DNA of 64,000 bases from an uncultured Clostridia bacterium (GCA_948443805.1 CAOJUB010000001.1:62001-126000), one strand, 5' to 3'; shown: positions 37,258 to 47,829, counted from the stretch's first letter. The notes: a model not told the origin generated them from the letters alone. Translations and numbers: made by a program.

Positions 37258-38235
37258 ATGAACAGCGCTGTTATTTCATCCAGAGTCCGCCTTGCGCGGA
37301 ATTATGCCGAACTTCCGTTTGTGCCGAGAATGACAAAGGAATCAAAGGAACAGCTCAAAGAAAAACTCCGCGCCGCAGTCAAGGGCAGCAGCCTTTCGAT
37401 GAGTTATATCGATATGGAGCAGGTGGACGACATCCGGGCCGGCGCGATGGTGGAAGATCATCTGATCAGCCCGGAGTTCGCGCAGAAACGGCAGGGCGAA
37501 GGCTTGTTTTTGAGCGAACCGTCTGAAAACAGCCTTTCGGTTATGGTCAATGAGGAGGATCATCTTCGGATACAGGCCATTTCAGAGGGGTTCTGCTTGG
37601 AAAAAACCTATGAACTGGCAAACCGGGCGGATGATCTTTTCGGTTCGGTTATGCCGTATGCGTTTTCTGAAAAAATCGGGTATCTGACCTGTTGTCCGAC
37701 CAATCTCGGCACCGGAATGCGGGCTTCGGTTATGCTGCATCTGCCGGTTCTTTCCGAGACCGGAAATATTAACCGGTTTATCAATGCGCTTTCCGGGCTG
37801 GGGCTGACCGTCCGTGGGCTTTACGGCGAGGGCAGCCAGCCGGGCGGCCATATTTATCAGCTTTCCAATCAGGTTTCGCTGGGGATTACCGAGGAAGAAT
37901 CGCTGCAGCGGCTTGCTGATTCGGCTGAAAAGATTGAGGAGAGCGAGTTGGCGCTGCAAAAAAAATATCTGGAAAATATTTCTGTCAAAGACCGGATACA
38001 CCGTGCCTACGGTATTTTGCGCGAAGCGCGGCTTCTTTCTTCTACAGAATTTTTAAAACTGGTTTCGGATGTCCGCTGGGGGATTCTTCAGGGAGAGATC
38101 GACGGCGACCTGAAAAAGCTGGATACGCTTTTCGGCAAGGCGCAGCCGTATAATCTGATGCTTTCTTCGCAGGAAAACGACGCGCCGCAGCGGGATCAGC
38201 GCCGGGCGGAACTGGTAAGAAACACACTGCTGTAA
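37258..38235 (+). CDS. mcsB: McsB, protein-arginine kinase
   Basis: 325 residues of the phosphagen-kinase fold. It phosphorylates arginines on proteins, marking them for ClpC-ClpP and releasing CtsR from DNA. SSRVRLARNY near the N-terminus and the catalytic-cysteine segment CPTNLGTGMRASV near 150 are the family signatures. The start ATG 37258 follows AAAGGGAGG. It lies 45 bases after mcsA and 20 bases before clpC. Confidence 0.97.
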   Translation: MNSAVISSRVRLARNYAELPFVPRMTKESKEQLKEKLRAAVKGSSLSMSYIDMEQVDDIRAGAMVEDHLISPEFAQKRQGEGLFLSEPSENSLSVMVNEEDHLRIQAISEGFCLEKTYELANRADDLFGSVMPYAFSEKIGYLTCCPTNLGTGMRASVMLHLPVLSETGNINRFINALSGLGLTVRGLYGEGSQPGGHIYQLSNQVSLGITEEESLQRLADSAEKIEESELALQKKYLENISVKDRIHRAYGILREARLLSSTEFLKLVSDVRWGILQGEIDGDLKKLDTLFGKAQPYNLMLSSQENDAPQRDQRRAELVRNTLL

Positions 38236-38255
38236 CGGCAGAACGGAGGGATTTT

Positions 38256-40727
38256 ATGATTTTTGATAATTTTTCTGAAAAGGCGAACCGTGCGGTTGCT
38301 TTGGCCATTGAGGGGGCTCAGCAGTTAGGGCACGGATATATCGGAACCGAGCATTTGCTCCTTGGCCTTTGCCAGACGCCGGAAAGCGCCGCTTCTTCGG
38401 CGCTGGAAAAGGCCGGGATTTCCGGCGAAGGGCTTGTCGGCAAAATTGCGGCGGAGATCGGTACGGGCGCGCCGTGCAACCTTTCGCTGCAGGATATGAC
38501 GCCGCGGATGAAACGGATTTTGCAGAATGCATTGAATGAAGCCTATCATATGGGTAGCAAAATTGCCGGTACGGAACATCTTCTGATTGCGCTTCTGCGC
38601 GAGCGGGACTGCAAAGCGGTTGAGCTGCTGCTTTCGGAGGGCGTTGATCTGAAAGATTTGTATTCGGAAATTCTCGAAGAGACCGGCGCTTCCCGCACAT
38701 CTTCCGAAAGCAAGGGAAAACCGGCCGGCGGAAAAAAACATAAAGATACGCCTACGCTGGATACGTTCGGCCGGGATCTGACCGACATGGCTTCCGCCAA
38801 TAAAATCGATCCGGTTATCGGCCGGGGCAAAGAGATTGAGCGGGTTGTTCAGATTCTCAGCCGCCGGACGAAAAATAATCCCTGCCTGATCGGGGAGCCA
38901 GGCGTAGGAAAAACGGCGATTGCCGAGGGGCTTGCCCAGCATATTGTGCAGGGAATGGTTCCTGAGACGCTGAAAGGAAAGAGAGTTGTAACGCTGGATA
39001 TTGCGTCGATGATTGCCGGTTCCAAATACCGCGGCGATTTTGAGGAACGGCTGAAAAACGCGATCGGCGAAGTGACAAAGGCCGGGAACGTCATTTTGTT
39101 TATCGATGAATTGCATGTTTTGGTCGGTGCCGGTTCCGCAGAAGGGGCGGTCGATGCTGCGAATATTCTGAAGCCTTCGCTTGCCCGGGGAGAAATGCAG
39201 GTGATCGGTGCAACAACGCTGGAGGAATATAAAAAGTATATTGAAAAGGACGCCGCGCTGGAAAGACGGTTTCAGCCGATTCTTGTCAGCGAACCGAATG
39301 AAGAGGATGCGGTGGAGATTCTGAAGGGCATCCGCGATAAATATGAAGCGCATCATAAAGTCCGGATTACCGATGGCGCGGTAGAAGCCGCTGTGAAACT
39401 GAGCAAACGGTATATACAGGACCGCTACCTGCCGGATAAGGCAATTGACTTGATGGACGAAGCCGCGTCGAAAATCCGGATCGGAAATCTGACCGCGCCG
39501 CCGGATCTGAAGGCGCAGGAAGCGGAAATCGCCCGGATTTCGGCGGAAAAAGAAGAAGCGGTGAAAAAACAGGAATTTGAAAAAGCCGCGTCTCTCCGCG
39601 ACCGGGAAAAAGAAGAAGCCGCTAAACTGGAGGAACTGCGGCGCCGTTGGAGCAGCGAAGCTTCGGCGAAAGAACTGGTGGTAACAGAAAATGAGATCGA
39701 AGAAGTGATTTCTTCGGTTACCGGCATTCCGGTCAAGCGGCTGGTTTCAGAAGAGAGCGAACGGTTGCTGAACATGGAAAAAATCCTGCACGAACGGGTT
39801 GTGGGGCAGGACGAAGCGGTTTCTGCTGTGTCCAAGGCAATCCGGCGCGGCCGGGTCGGTTTGAAAGACCCGAAGCGCCCGGTGGGTTCGTTTTTGTTCC
39901 TGGGGCCTACCGGCGTTGGAAAAACCGAGCTTTCCAAGGCGCTTGCCGAGGTGATGTTCGGCGATGAAAACGCAATGATCCGCGTGGATATGTCGGAATA
40001 TATGGAGAAGCACACCGTTTCCAAACTGATCGGTTCTCCTCCGGGATACGTCGGCTTTGACGAAGGTGGGCAGCTGACCGAAAAAATTCGTCGGAAACCC
40101 TATTCGGTAGTGTTGTTTGACGAAATTGAAAAAGCGCATCCCGATGTGTTTAACGTTATGCTGCAGATTCTTGACGACGGGCAGCTGACCGACGGACAGG
40201 GACGGAAAGTGGATTTCAAAAATACCGTTATTATCATGACGAGCAATGTCGGCGCTTCGCAGATTTCTTCCCGGCGGCCGCTGGGATTCAACGATTCGGG
40301 CGACGATTATGAAAAAACGCAGGAGAAAATCCGGAGCGATGTGATGGATTCCCTCAAACAGACCTTCCGGCCGGAGTTCCTGAACCGGATTGACGATATC
40401 ATTGTTTTCCGGCAGCTGACAAAAGAAGACATCCGGGAGATTGCGCAGCGCCTTTCTTCCTCGGTCGTTTCTCGGCTGGAAAACCTCGGCATTCACCTTT
40501 TGCTGACCGATTCGGCCATTGATGTTCTCGCGGAGAAAGGGTTTGACGCTTCTTATGGCGCACGGCCGTTGAAACGCGCGATTCAGACGCTGATTGAGGA
40601 TGTTGCCGCTGAAAAGATCCTGGACGGAACATTCGGGAAGGGTGACAGCGTGGAGGTCTCCGGTTTGGACGGGGAAATTCTTTTCCGGAAACAGGATGAA
40701 AAAGAAGTTCCGGAAAACAAAGAATAA
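38256..40727 (+). CDS. clpC: ClpC, AAA+ unfoldase of the Clp protease
   Basis: 823 residues: double Clp N-domain (1-145), AAA1 with Walker A GEPGVGKTA near 215, a middle coiled coil with UVR motif (EKEEAVKKQEFEKAASLRDR) near 430, and AAA2 with GPTGVGKTELSKAL near 553 and the FLNRIDDIIVF sensor region. It unfolds substrates, including arginine-phosphorylated proteins, for ClpP. Last gene of the CtsR-controlled operon, with a terminator 15 bases after the stop. Confidence 0.98.
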   Translation: MIFDNFSEKANRAVALAIEGAQQLGHGYIGTEHLLLGLCQTPESAASSALEKAGISGEGLVGKIAAEIGTGAPCNLSLQDMTPRMKRILQNALNEAYHMGSKIAGTEHLLIALLRERDCKAVELLLSEGVDLKDLYSEILEETGASRTSSESKGKPAGGKKHKDTPTLDTFGRDLTDMASANKIDPVIGRGKEIERVVQILSRRTKNNPCLIGEPGVGKTAIAEGLAQHIVQGMVPETLKGKRVVTLDIASMIAGSKYRGDFEERLKNAIGEVTKAGNVILFIDELHVLVGAGSAEGAVDAANILKPSLARGEMQVIGATTLEEYKKYIEKDAALERRFQPILVSEPNEEDAVEILKGIRDKYEAHHKVRITDGAVEAAVKLSKRYIQDRYLPDKAIDLMDEAASKIRIGNLTAPPDLKAQEAEIARISAEKEEAVKKQEFEKAASLRDREKEEAAKLEELRRRWSSEASAKELVVTENEIEEVISSVTGIPVKRLVSEESERLLNMEKILHERVVGQDEAVSAVSKAIRRGRVGLKDPKRPVGSFLFLGPTGVGKTELSKALAEVMFGDENAMIRVDMSEYMEKHTVSKLIGSPPGYVGFDEGGQLTEKIRRKPYSVVLFDEIEKAHPDVFNVMLQILDDGQLTDGQGRKVDFKNTVIIMTSNVGASQISSRRPLGFNDSGDDYEKTQEKIRSDVMDSLKQTFRPEFLNRIDDIIVFRQLTKEDIREIAQRLSSSVVSRLENLGIHLLLTDSAIDVLAEKGFDASYGARPLKRAIQTLIEDVAAEKILDGTFGKGDSVEVSGLDGEILFRKQDEKEVPENKE

Positions 40728-41025
40728 GATTGATTTCGGTTCTGCCGGGGATGAAATCTCCCCGGCAGCGTTTCTTTTTCTCGCCTGAAAGCGGTATGAT
40801 GCCTGTTTTCCCTGCCGCCGCAGGTTTGCCGGGCTTGGATATCCGGTGAAAAAAATTCGCGCCCTTCCAGCTGCCGCAGGAGTGTTTGCTTTTGAAAATT
40901 CGCCGAATCGTAACACAAAATTTGTTTTTGCTTCTATTGTATGCGGTATAATAAAAAATCAAAAGAATGTCGCCCTGACGGAACCGAAGATAAGATTCAG
41001 GAATCGGGAAAGGATCTGAGACCAC
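40728..41025 (+). other. intergenic region between clpC and pncB
   Basis: 298 bases with the clpC terminator, about 150 bases in which I see nothing, and a TATAAT box at 40947-40952 that probably belongs to pncB. Its -35 element is unclear (TTGTTT at a 19-base distance). Confidence 0.45.
40742..40780 (+). terminator. intrinsic terminator of the clpC operon
   Basis: CTGCCGGGGA-TGAAATC-TCCCCGGCAG followed by CGTTTCTTTTTC. Confidence 0.88.
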
Positions 41026-42465
41026 ATGAGAGATTTTGATGTTTCGCTGCTCTGTGATTTTTATGAATTTACCATGGGCAACGGATATTTTCGAAGCGGA
41101 AAAAAAGACGTTTCCGTCTGTTTCGACCTGTATTTCCGTAAAGTGCCCGACGACGGCGGGTTTGCGATTGCCGCAGGGCTCGGCAGCGTGATTGATTACC
41201 TTGACAGTCTGCACTTTTCTTCGGAAGATATTTCGTTTTTGCGCTCAAAAGGCATATTCTGCGAAGAATTTCTGGCCTATCTGGAGAATTTCCGGTTTGC
41301 GTGCGACGTCTACGCCGTAGAGGAAGGCACGCCGGTTTTTCCTAATGAACCACTTGTTGTCGTGCAGGGGCCGGCGATTCAGGCCCAGCTGCTGGAAACC
41401 ATGCTGTTGCTTTTAGTGAATCATCAGACGCTGATTGCGACAAAGGCAAACCGGATCTGCCGGGCAGCAGCCGGACGGCCGGTTTTTGAGTTCGGTTCCC
41501 GGCGGGCGCAGGGGACGTATGCGGCGGTTCTGGGCGCCAGGGCTGCTTATATCGGCGGTTGTTCGGGCACGGCCTGCGCTGTCTGTGAAAAAATGTACGG
41601 GATTCCCGCCGTGGGAACCATGGCGCATTCCTGGATTCAGATGTATGACGATGAATTGACCGCTTTTTGCGAATATGCCCGGTTTTATCCGGATAACTGT
41701 ATTTTTCTCGTGGATACCTACAATGTGCTTCGGTCGGGGATTCTGAATGCTGTAAAGGCGTATGAAACGGTTCTGAAACCGATGGGAAAACGGTTGAAGG
41801 GAATACGTATTGATTCGGGCGATATTGCGTATCTGACAAAAAAGGCGCGGAAAATGCTGGATGAGGCTGGACTTTCAGATTGTACGATTTTTGTTTCCAA
41901 TTCGCTGGACGAATATGTCATTCGCGATGTGCTCAGTCAGGGGGCGGAAATTGACAGCTTTGGGGTCGGTGAACGGCTGATTACCTCAAAAAGCGAACCG
42001 GTTCTCGGCGGGGTATATAAATTGGTTTCGGTGAATAAGGACGGCCGGGATATCCCTAAAATCAAGTTCTCAGAAAATGCAGGAAAAGTAACGACGCCGG
42101 GAGTGAAAGAGGTATACCGGTTATTTTCGAACACAACGGGGAAAATGGTTGCCGACCTGATTGCCCTGCGGGAAGAATCGTTCGATTTTACCGCGCCGAT
42201 TACACTTTTTGATCCGGCGTTTACCTGGAAGAGAAAAACTTTTGAAGGGTATACGGCAAAACGGCTTTTGACGCCGATTTACCGGAAAGGCCGTCGGGTT
42301 TACCAACCGCCGTCCATCCAGCAGATCCGCGATTTTTGCCGACAGGAGACTGAAAAGGTCTGGGAAGAGGTTCTGCGATTTGAAAATCCGCAGCCGTATT
42401 ATGTTGATTTATCTCCGAAACTATGGGAAGTCAAACAGGAATTGCTCCGCCGCGGCGGAAAATAA
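41026..42465 (+). CDS. pncB: nicotinate phosphoribosyltransferase
   Basis: 479 residues. It joins nicotinate to PRPP with ATP use, the entry step of NAD salvage. Typical segments are LLCDFYEFTMGNGYF at the start, FEFGSRRAQG, GTMAHSWIQMY (with the autophosphorylated histidine) and the IRIDSGDIAYL phosphate-binding part. The length fits the longer Gram-positive type. It is probably a single-gene unit, or shares a transcript with recJ, which begins 34 bases later. Confidence 0.95.
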   Translation: MRDFDVSLLCDFYEFTMGNGYFRSGKKDVSVCFDLYFRKVPDDGGFAIAAGLGSVIDYLDSLHFSSEDISFLRSKGIFCEEFLAYLENFRFACDVYAVEEGTPVFPNEPLVVVQGPAIQAQLLETMLLLLVNHQTLIATKANRICRAAAGRPVFEFGSRRAQGTYAAVLGARAAYIGGCSGTACAVCEKMYGIPAVGTMAHSWIQMYDDELTAFCEYARFYPDNCIFLVDTYNVLRSGILNAVKAYETVLKPMGKRLKGIRIDSGDIAYLTKKARKMLDEAGLSDCTIFVSNSLDEYVIRDVLSQGAEIDSFGVGERLITSKSEPVLGGVYKLVSVNKDGRDIPKIKFSENAGKVTTPGVKEVYRLFSNTTGKMVADLIALREESFDFTAPITLFDPAFTWKRKTFEGYTAKRLLTPIYRKGRRVYQPPSIQQIRDFCRQETEKVWEEVLRFENPQPYYVDLSPKLWEVKQELLRRGGK

Positions 42466-42499
42466 AAAAGGCTGAAAAGGCCGGCTAACGGAGTTTTTT

Positions 42500-44518
42500 A
42501 TGATACAATGGGATGTGATAAACGATGGTTCCGGTTGCGGAATCCCCCACATACATCCGGTGATTTCCTGTCTTCTGCAAAACCGGGGAATCACCGGCGG
42601 GGAAGCCGAACGGTTTCTTTCCGGAGAGTACGGTCGCTTGTTTTCTCCGGCGCTTCTGCCGGATATGGAAGCGGCAGCCGGACGGATTAGGCGTGCTGTC
42701 GATACCGGAGAAAAGATTACGGTTTACGGCGATTATGACGTTGACGGCGTGACGTCGGTTGCTCTTCTGGTTCGTTTTTTTGCTTCTCTGGGCGTTTCTT
42801 CCGACTGGTATATTCCCGACCGGAAAGAAGGTTACGGATTAAATCTGGCTGCGATTGACCGGATCAAGGCGTCCGGGACGTCGCTGGTTGTTACGGTAGA
42901 TACCGGGACGACGGCGGCGGAGGAAATTGCCTATGCCAAACAGATCGGGCTTGACGTGGTTGTCACCGATCATCATGAATGCGGAGAGCGTTTGCCTGAT
43001 TGCCCGGTGGTTAATCCGAAACGACGGGATTCCCGTTACCCGTTTACGGAGCTGGCGGGGGTCGGCGTTGCGCTGCAGCTGGTTTCTTATCTTTCTTCCG
43101 CAGATGAAGACGTCCTTTTCGAAAAATACGGAGAATACGCGGCAATCGGAACCATTGCCGATATCATGCCTTTGGTTTCTGAAAACCGGGTTATTGTTTC
43201 CCGGGGATTACAAAAAATGAAAAATCCGTCGGTTGGTATTCTTGGCTTGAAAAAACGCTGTTCCGATCAGGAAGATTTATCGGCGTCTGCCGTTGCTTTC
43301 CGTATTGCGCCGCGCTTAAATGCGGCGGGACGGGTTGGCAGCGCGTCTGCCGCAGCGGAACTTCTGCTCTGCGACGACCCTGAAACGGCGGATACACTGG
43401 CAGATTTTCTTTGTCGGGAAAATGATCTTCGCCGCCAAACGGAACAAGCAATTTTTTCCGACGCGGAAGAAAAAATTGCCCGGCGTGACCGGACGGGGGA
43501 AAAACTGATTATGGAAATGTCCGACCGGTGGCACGAGGGCGTAATTGGCATTGTTGCTTCCCGTATGGTTGAAAAATATAACCGGCCGTGCCTTTTGTTC
43601 TGCCAAGAAGACGGTCTGGCAAAAGGCTCCGCGCGGAGCGTTCCGGCGGTGAATATCTATGAGCTGATTTCCGCAAACGCCGCGCTACTTTCCCGGTTCG
43701 GCGGACATCATATGGCGGCGGGGATGTCTCTTTCCGCTTCTAATTTCGAGACTTTCCGAAAACAGATGCAAACCGCTGCGGCAGAGTCCATTCAGGAGGA
43801 TGCGCTTTTTCCCCGGATAACGGCGGAGTGTGAGTTGGAGAATTCCTGCCTTCAGTTGGATTTCTGCCGGGAACTTTCTCGTTTGGAGCCGTTCGGCGCG
43901 GGAAACCCGCAGCCGTTGTTTCTGATTCGGAATCTTCGCGTGCTGTCGGTCGACGGCGTGTCTGCCGACCGGCATACCCGGATTTCTTTTCAGACCAGTT
44001 CGGGGCAGGTGATAAAGGGCATGTTTTTCGGCGTTAGCCCTTGTTGCGCGGGATGTTTTCCCGGAGACGTTGCGGAAGTAATCGGTTCGGTTTCGGAAAA
44101 TGTTTTCCGGGGCGTTCATTCTCTTTCGTTGCAGATTAAAAGTTTGAATCTTCCGGCCTATGAGGCGGATTTCAGCCAAGCAGAAAAGGACTGGCATCTT
44201 TATGAAAAAACCGGAGAGTCTCCGGTGCAGATTACACGGAGCGACGTTTCTTCGGTTTATCGGGCGGTTCGGGCATTATCGGCCGACGGGCGCTGTGAAA
44301 CCACGCCTCTGACGCTTTCCCGCCGGGCGCGGATCGGTTACCTGTCATGCCGGCTGTGTCTTTCCGTTCTGGAAGAACTGAAGCTGATTCATATTACTGT
44401 TTCTCCGGTAAAGTTGTTGAAGGAAGGTTCTTTTTTGCGGATTGAGATGTTTTTTGGGGAGAAAACCGACCTGATGCGGTCCGAAACTTTTCGAAAAACC
44501 GGCATTTTGGCCGAATAA
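42500..44518 (+). CDS. recJ: single-stranded-DNA-specific exonuclease RecJ
   Basis: 672 residues, 5'-to-3' exonuclease used in recombination and mismatch repair. DHH-family motifs are YGDYDVDGVTS near 75, VVTVDTGT near 130, VVTDHHECG near 155, and the DHHA1 part with SRFGGHHMAAGMS near 400. An OB-fold and a C-terminal region follow. The DTG in place of the more usual D(C/N)G in motif II is a small variation. ATG 42500 follows GGAG. Confidence 0.95.
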   Translation: MIQWDVINDGSGCGIPHIHPVISCLLQNRGITGGEAERFLSGEYGRLFSPALLPDMEAAAGRIRRAVDTGEKITVYGDYDVDGVTSVALLVRFFASLGVSSDWYIPDRKEGYGLNLAAIDRIKASGTSLVVTVDTGTTAAEEIAYAKQIGLDVVVTDHHECGERLPDCPVVNPKRRDSRYPFTELAGVGVALQLVSYLSSADEDVLFEKYGEYAAIGTIADIMPLVSENRVIVSRGLQKMKNPSVGILGLKKRCSDQEDLSASAVAFRIAPRLNAAGRVGSASAAAELLLCDDPETADTLADFLCRENDLRRQTEQAIFSDAEEKIARRDRTGEKLIMEMSDRWHEGVIGIVASRMVEKYNRPCLLFCQEDGLAKGSARSVPAVNIYELISANAALLSRFGGHHMAAGMSLSASNFETFRKQMQTAAAESIQEDALFPRITAECELENSCLQLDFCRELSRLEPFGAGNPQPLFLIRNLRVLSVDGVSADRHTRISFQTSSGQVIKGMFFGVSPCCAGCFPGDVAEVIGSVSENVFRGVHSLSLQIKSLNLPAYEADFSQAEKDWHLYEKTGESPVQITRSDVSSVYRAVRALSADGRCETTPLTLSRRARIGYLSCRLCLSVLEELKLIHITVSPVKLLKEGSFLRIEMFFGEKTDLMRSETFRKTGILAE

Positions 44519-44599
44519 TTGGTATAAAAAACAAGCAGCCCTGCCTTCTTTCGGGATCGCGGGTGCACGAATGATACAGATACAGAAAGGGAGACTGTT

Positions 44600-46741
44600 T
44601 TGGAAAACACATATGCTGAGGGCCTGATTTCGGCGTTGGATCATAGCGAATATAAATATGACCGGGAGCAGATTCTCGATGCGCTGGCGTTTGCTTCGGA
44701 AGCGCATGAGGGACAGATGCGCAAGTCGGGCGAACCGTATATTTCGCATCCGATCGAAGTCGCAAAAATCCTGATTTCTTATGCGGCCGATAAACATGCT
44801 GTGATCGCGGCTCTGCTTCATGATACGGTGGAAGATACTTCCGTCAGCCTGGAGGGAATTGAAAAACGGTTCGGCAGCGAAGTTGCCATGCTGGTCGATG
44901 GAGTGACGAAGCTGGAAAAAATTTCCTATTCTTCCAAAGAGGAGCAGCAGATCGAAAATATCCGGAAAATGCTGTTGGCGATGGCGAAAGACATCCGGGT
45001 CATTCTGATCAAGCTTGCCGACCGGCTGCACAACATGCGGACGCTGGACAGCCAGCCGGACGTTAAACGGCGGGAAAAGGCGCTGGAAACGGTGGAAGTG
45101 TATGCGCCGTTGGCGCACCGGCTTGGAATTCAGAACCTGAAAAGCGAGCTGGAGGACACCGCCCTGAAATATTTAGATCCGGTCGGGTATAAAGAAATTG
45201 AGGAGAACCTTGCGGTCTTCCGGAACAATACCTTTTTTCATGAAGTGCATCATCTGATTAATAAAAAGTTGCAGGAGGAACGGATCGATGCGAAGGTGGA
45301 CGGCCGGATTAAGCATATCTACAGCATATACCGGAAAATGTTCAATCAAAATAAAGCCTTTAATGAAATTTATGACCTGTATGCGTTCCGCATTATTGTG
45401 GGTAAAGTCAGCGAATGTTACAACGTGCTCGGCTATATCCATGATATTTTTCACGCCATTCCCGGACGTTTAAAAGACTATATTGCAACGCCGAAACCGA
45501 ATATGTATCAGTCTCTTCATACCACGGTTTCCCATAAGGGATATTTGTTCGAAGTCCAGATCCGTACCGAGGAGATGCACCGGATCGCCGAATTGGGCAT
45601 TGCCGCGCACTGGAAATACAAAGACGGGGTTTTTGCCGATAAAAACACCGATATGAAACTGGAATGGGTGCGGAATCTTCTGGATGTGCAAAGCGACGTC
45701 AACGACGCCGATGACTTTATGAAAACCTTCAAGATCGATCTTTTCGCCGATCAGGTTTTTGTTTCAACGCCAAAAGGAGATATCATCACGCTGCCTGCCG
45801 AAGCGAATGTGATCGACTTTGCCTATGCGATCCACAGCGAAGTCGGCAATCATATGACCGGCGCGAAGGTGGACGGCCGGATTGTGGAACTGACAACGAA
45901 ACTGCAGAACGGAAACGTGGTGGAGATTCTAACTTCGCCGAATTCTTCCGGGCCTTCACGGGACTGGTCGAAGCTGGTAAAAACCTCAGAGGCGAAAAAC
46001 AAGATCCGCCAGTGGTTCAAGCGGGAAAAGCGCGAGGAAAATATTCTGCACGGACGGGAAGATCTGGAACGCGAACTTCGGCATATGAATATTAATTTCA
46101 GCGAATGCAGCCGGGAGGAATTGTATGCTTCGGTAATGAAGCGGTATTCAATCTCCGATATCGATGAATTTTATGCCGCGATCGGTTACGGCGGCATTAC
46201 CCTGTCGAAAATTCTTCCGAAACTGAAGGATGAATACCTGCGTTTCCGTAAACCGGAAGAGAAAAAGGTGGTTGCGCCGAGAAAACGGAAGGCCATCAAC
46301 GGCGTCTGCGTCGATGGGCTGGATAACTGCCTTGTCCGGTTGGCAAAATGCTGCACGCCGCTGCCCGGCGATGATATCCGGGGCTTTATTACCCGGGGTT
46401 CCGGTGTTTCCGTCCATAAGGCCGATTGTCCGCATATTCAGAAGGCAAACCCTGCGCGGATGGTCGATGTTCATTGGGAGGGCGACCCCGGCGAATATTT
46501 TGTTTCTACCCTTTGTCTGGTGGCAAATAACCGGTTTGACCTGGTTCTGGATATCACCACCGTTCTTGCCGGGATGCGGATTGTGACACATTCGATCAAT
46601 ACCCGGGATTCGGGCGACGGACGGACGAATGTCTATGTGTCGATCGATGTGCACAGTATCGATCATCTGGATACGATTGCGAAAAAACTGCGGAAAATAA
46701 ACGGCGTTAACGACGTGTATCGCGCATCCCTGAAAAAATAA
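44600..46741 (+). CDS. rel: bifunctional (p)ppGpp synthase/hydrolase Rel
   Basis: 713 residues, the long RSH enzyme of the stringent response. In order: HD hydrolase domain with HPIEVA and LLHDTVEDT (intact metal site), synthetase domain with the RLKD motif of bifunctional enzymes (not the EXDD of RelA) in PGRLKDYIATPKPNMYQSLH, TGS domain, zinc-finger region with LAKCCTPLPGD, and a C-terminal ACT domain. The start is TTG at 44600 with AAAGGGAG upstream; the nearby ATG is out of frame. It is followed by dtd and the MBL gene as in many Firmicutes, but apt, often found before it, is missing. Confidence 0.97.
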   Translation: MENTYAEGLISALDHSEYKYDREQILDALAFASEAHEGQMRKSGEPYISHPIEVAKILISYAADKHAVIAALLHDTVEDTSVSLEGIEKRFGSEVAMLVDGVTKLEKISYSSKEEQQIENIRKMLLAMAKDIRVILIKLADRLHNMRTLDSQPDVKRREKALETVEVYAPLAHRLGIQNLKSELEDTALKYLDPVGYKEIEENLAVFRNNTFFHEVHHLINKKLQEERIDAKVDGRIKHIYSIYRKMFNQNKAFNEIYDLYAFRIIVGKVSECYNVLGYIHDIFHAIPGRLKDYIATPKPNMYQSLHTTVSHKGYLFEVQIRTEEMHRIAELGIAAHWKYKDGVFADKNTDMKLEWVRNLLDVQSDVNDADDFMKTFKIDLFADQVFVSTPKGDIITLPAEANVIDFAYAIHSEVGNHMTGAKVDGRIVELTTKLQNGNVVEILTSPNSSGPSRDWSKLVKTSEAKNKIRQWFKREKREENILHGREDLERELRHMNINFSECSREELYASVMKRYSISDIDEFYAAIGYGGITLSKILPKLKDEYLRFRKPEEKKVVAPRKRKAINGVCVDGLDNCLVRLAKCCTPLPGDDIRGFITRGSGVSVHKADCPHIQKANPARMVDVHWEGDPGEYFVSTLCLVANNRFDLVLDITTVLAGMRIVTHSINTRDSGDGRTNVYVSIDVHSIDHLDTIAKKLRKINGVNDVYRASLKK

Positions 46742-46783
46742 AGAAAACACGGCGGTTTTGCCGGAAAAAGAGGAAAACGGAAC

Positions 46784-47230
46784 ATGATAGCTTTGATTCA
46801 GCGCGTTTCCTATGCGAAATTGCGGATCGGCGGAGAAATTTATTCTGAAATCGGGAAGGGGCTGCTGATTTTTCTCGGCGTGGCGCAGGATGATACCGAA
46901 CGGGACGCCGAGATTCTGTCTTCGAAATGCTCGGGGTTACGGATATTTGACGACCCCGATGATAAAATGAATTTGTCTGTGGAGGATTTCGAAGGGGAAA
47001 TTCTGGTGGTTTCGAATTTTACGCTGTGCAGCGAAAGCCGGAGAGGAAAGCGGCCTTCGTTTATCAGGGCGGCCCGACCGGAAAAGGCGAAACCGTTGTA
47101 TGAAAAATTTCTTTCGGGTCTTTCTTGCCCAACACCGGTGAAGACCGGCGTTTTCGGCGCGGATATGAAGATTGAACTGGTCAACGACGGACCGATCACG
47201 ATTCAGATAGAAAGCGAGGATTTCCGATGA
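46784..47230 (+). CDS. dtd: D-aminoacyl-tRNA deacylase
   Basis: 148 residues. Removes D-amino acids (and glycine from tRNA-Ala) wrongly attached to tRNA. The N-terminal MIALIQRVSYAKL, the catalytic SNFTLCSESRRGKRPSF segment and the C-terminal GADMKIELVNDGPITI (cross-subunit Gly-cisPro equivalent) are family marks. It overlaps the MBL gene by four bases. It may matter more here than usual, given the D-amino-acid pathway elsewhere in the window, but it is near-universal. Confidence 0.96.
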   Translation: MIALIQRVSYAKLRIGGEIYSEIGKGLLIFLGVAQDDTERDAEILSSKCSGLRIFDDPDDKMNLSVEDFEGEILVVSNFTLCSESRRGKRPSFIRAARPEKAKPLYEKFLSGLSCPTPVKTGVFGADMKIELVNDGPITIQIESEDFR

Positions 47231-47829
47231 CGCTGAAACGGGTTATCACCGGGGAACTGTATACGAATACCTATCTTTTGATCCATGAAGGCAAGGCGCT
47301 GGTTTTTGACCCTGCATTTCAGCCGGAGAAGATTGAAAAGGCGCTGGACGGGGCGGCGGTGGAAAAAATTATTTTGACTCACGGTCATATGGATCATTTT
47401 TATGAACTGAATTATTTCCGGGAAAAATATGCGCCGACAGTTTATCTGCATCAGGACGACGAGGCCTATCTGAACAATCCGGCCCTGTCTGTTCCGGTGG
47501 GCGGGGAAACGCTCGATCTTTCCCGGAGGTATTGGGCAGATGTTATGCTGAAAGACGGCGACCGGATTTCTTTCGGACCGTATACCTTCCAGGTTCTGCA
47601 TACGCCGGGGCATACGCCCGGTTCCTGCTGTTTTTTATGCGGCGATACGCTGATTTCCGGAGACACGCTTTTCTGTAAAGGCGTCGGACGGACCGATTTC
47701 CCGAACGGGGACGCCGGGGCGCTTGCCCGGTCCCTGGAAAGAATTTTGGCGCTTGATGCGCATACGTTGGTATATCCGGGGCATGGGCTTTCCACTTCGG
47801 TGGAAAAAGAACGGTATTGGCTGGGATAA
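47227..47829 (+). CDS. MBL-fold metallo-hydrolase (glyoxalase II-like)
   Basis: 200 residues with the metallo-beta-lactamase metal motif LTHGHMDH near 55, a histidine in HTPGHTPGS near 122, the aspartate in SGDTLF and a terminal PGHG. This type is a steady neighbour of rel and dtd in Firmicutes, and its substrate is generally unassigned (a thioester hydrolase is likely). Overlap ATGA with dtd. Confidence 0.92.
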   Translation: MTLKRVITGELYTNTYLLIHEGKALVFDPAFQPEKIEKALDGAAVEKIILTHGHMDHFYELNYFREKYAPTVYLHQDDEAYLNNPALSVPVGGETLDLSRRYWADVMLKDGDRISFGPYTFQVLHTPGHTPGSCCFLCGDTLISGDTLFCKGVGRTDFPNGDAGALARSLERILALDAHTLVYPGHGLSTSVEKERYWLG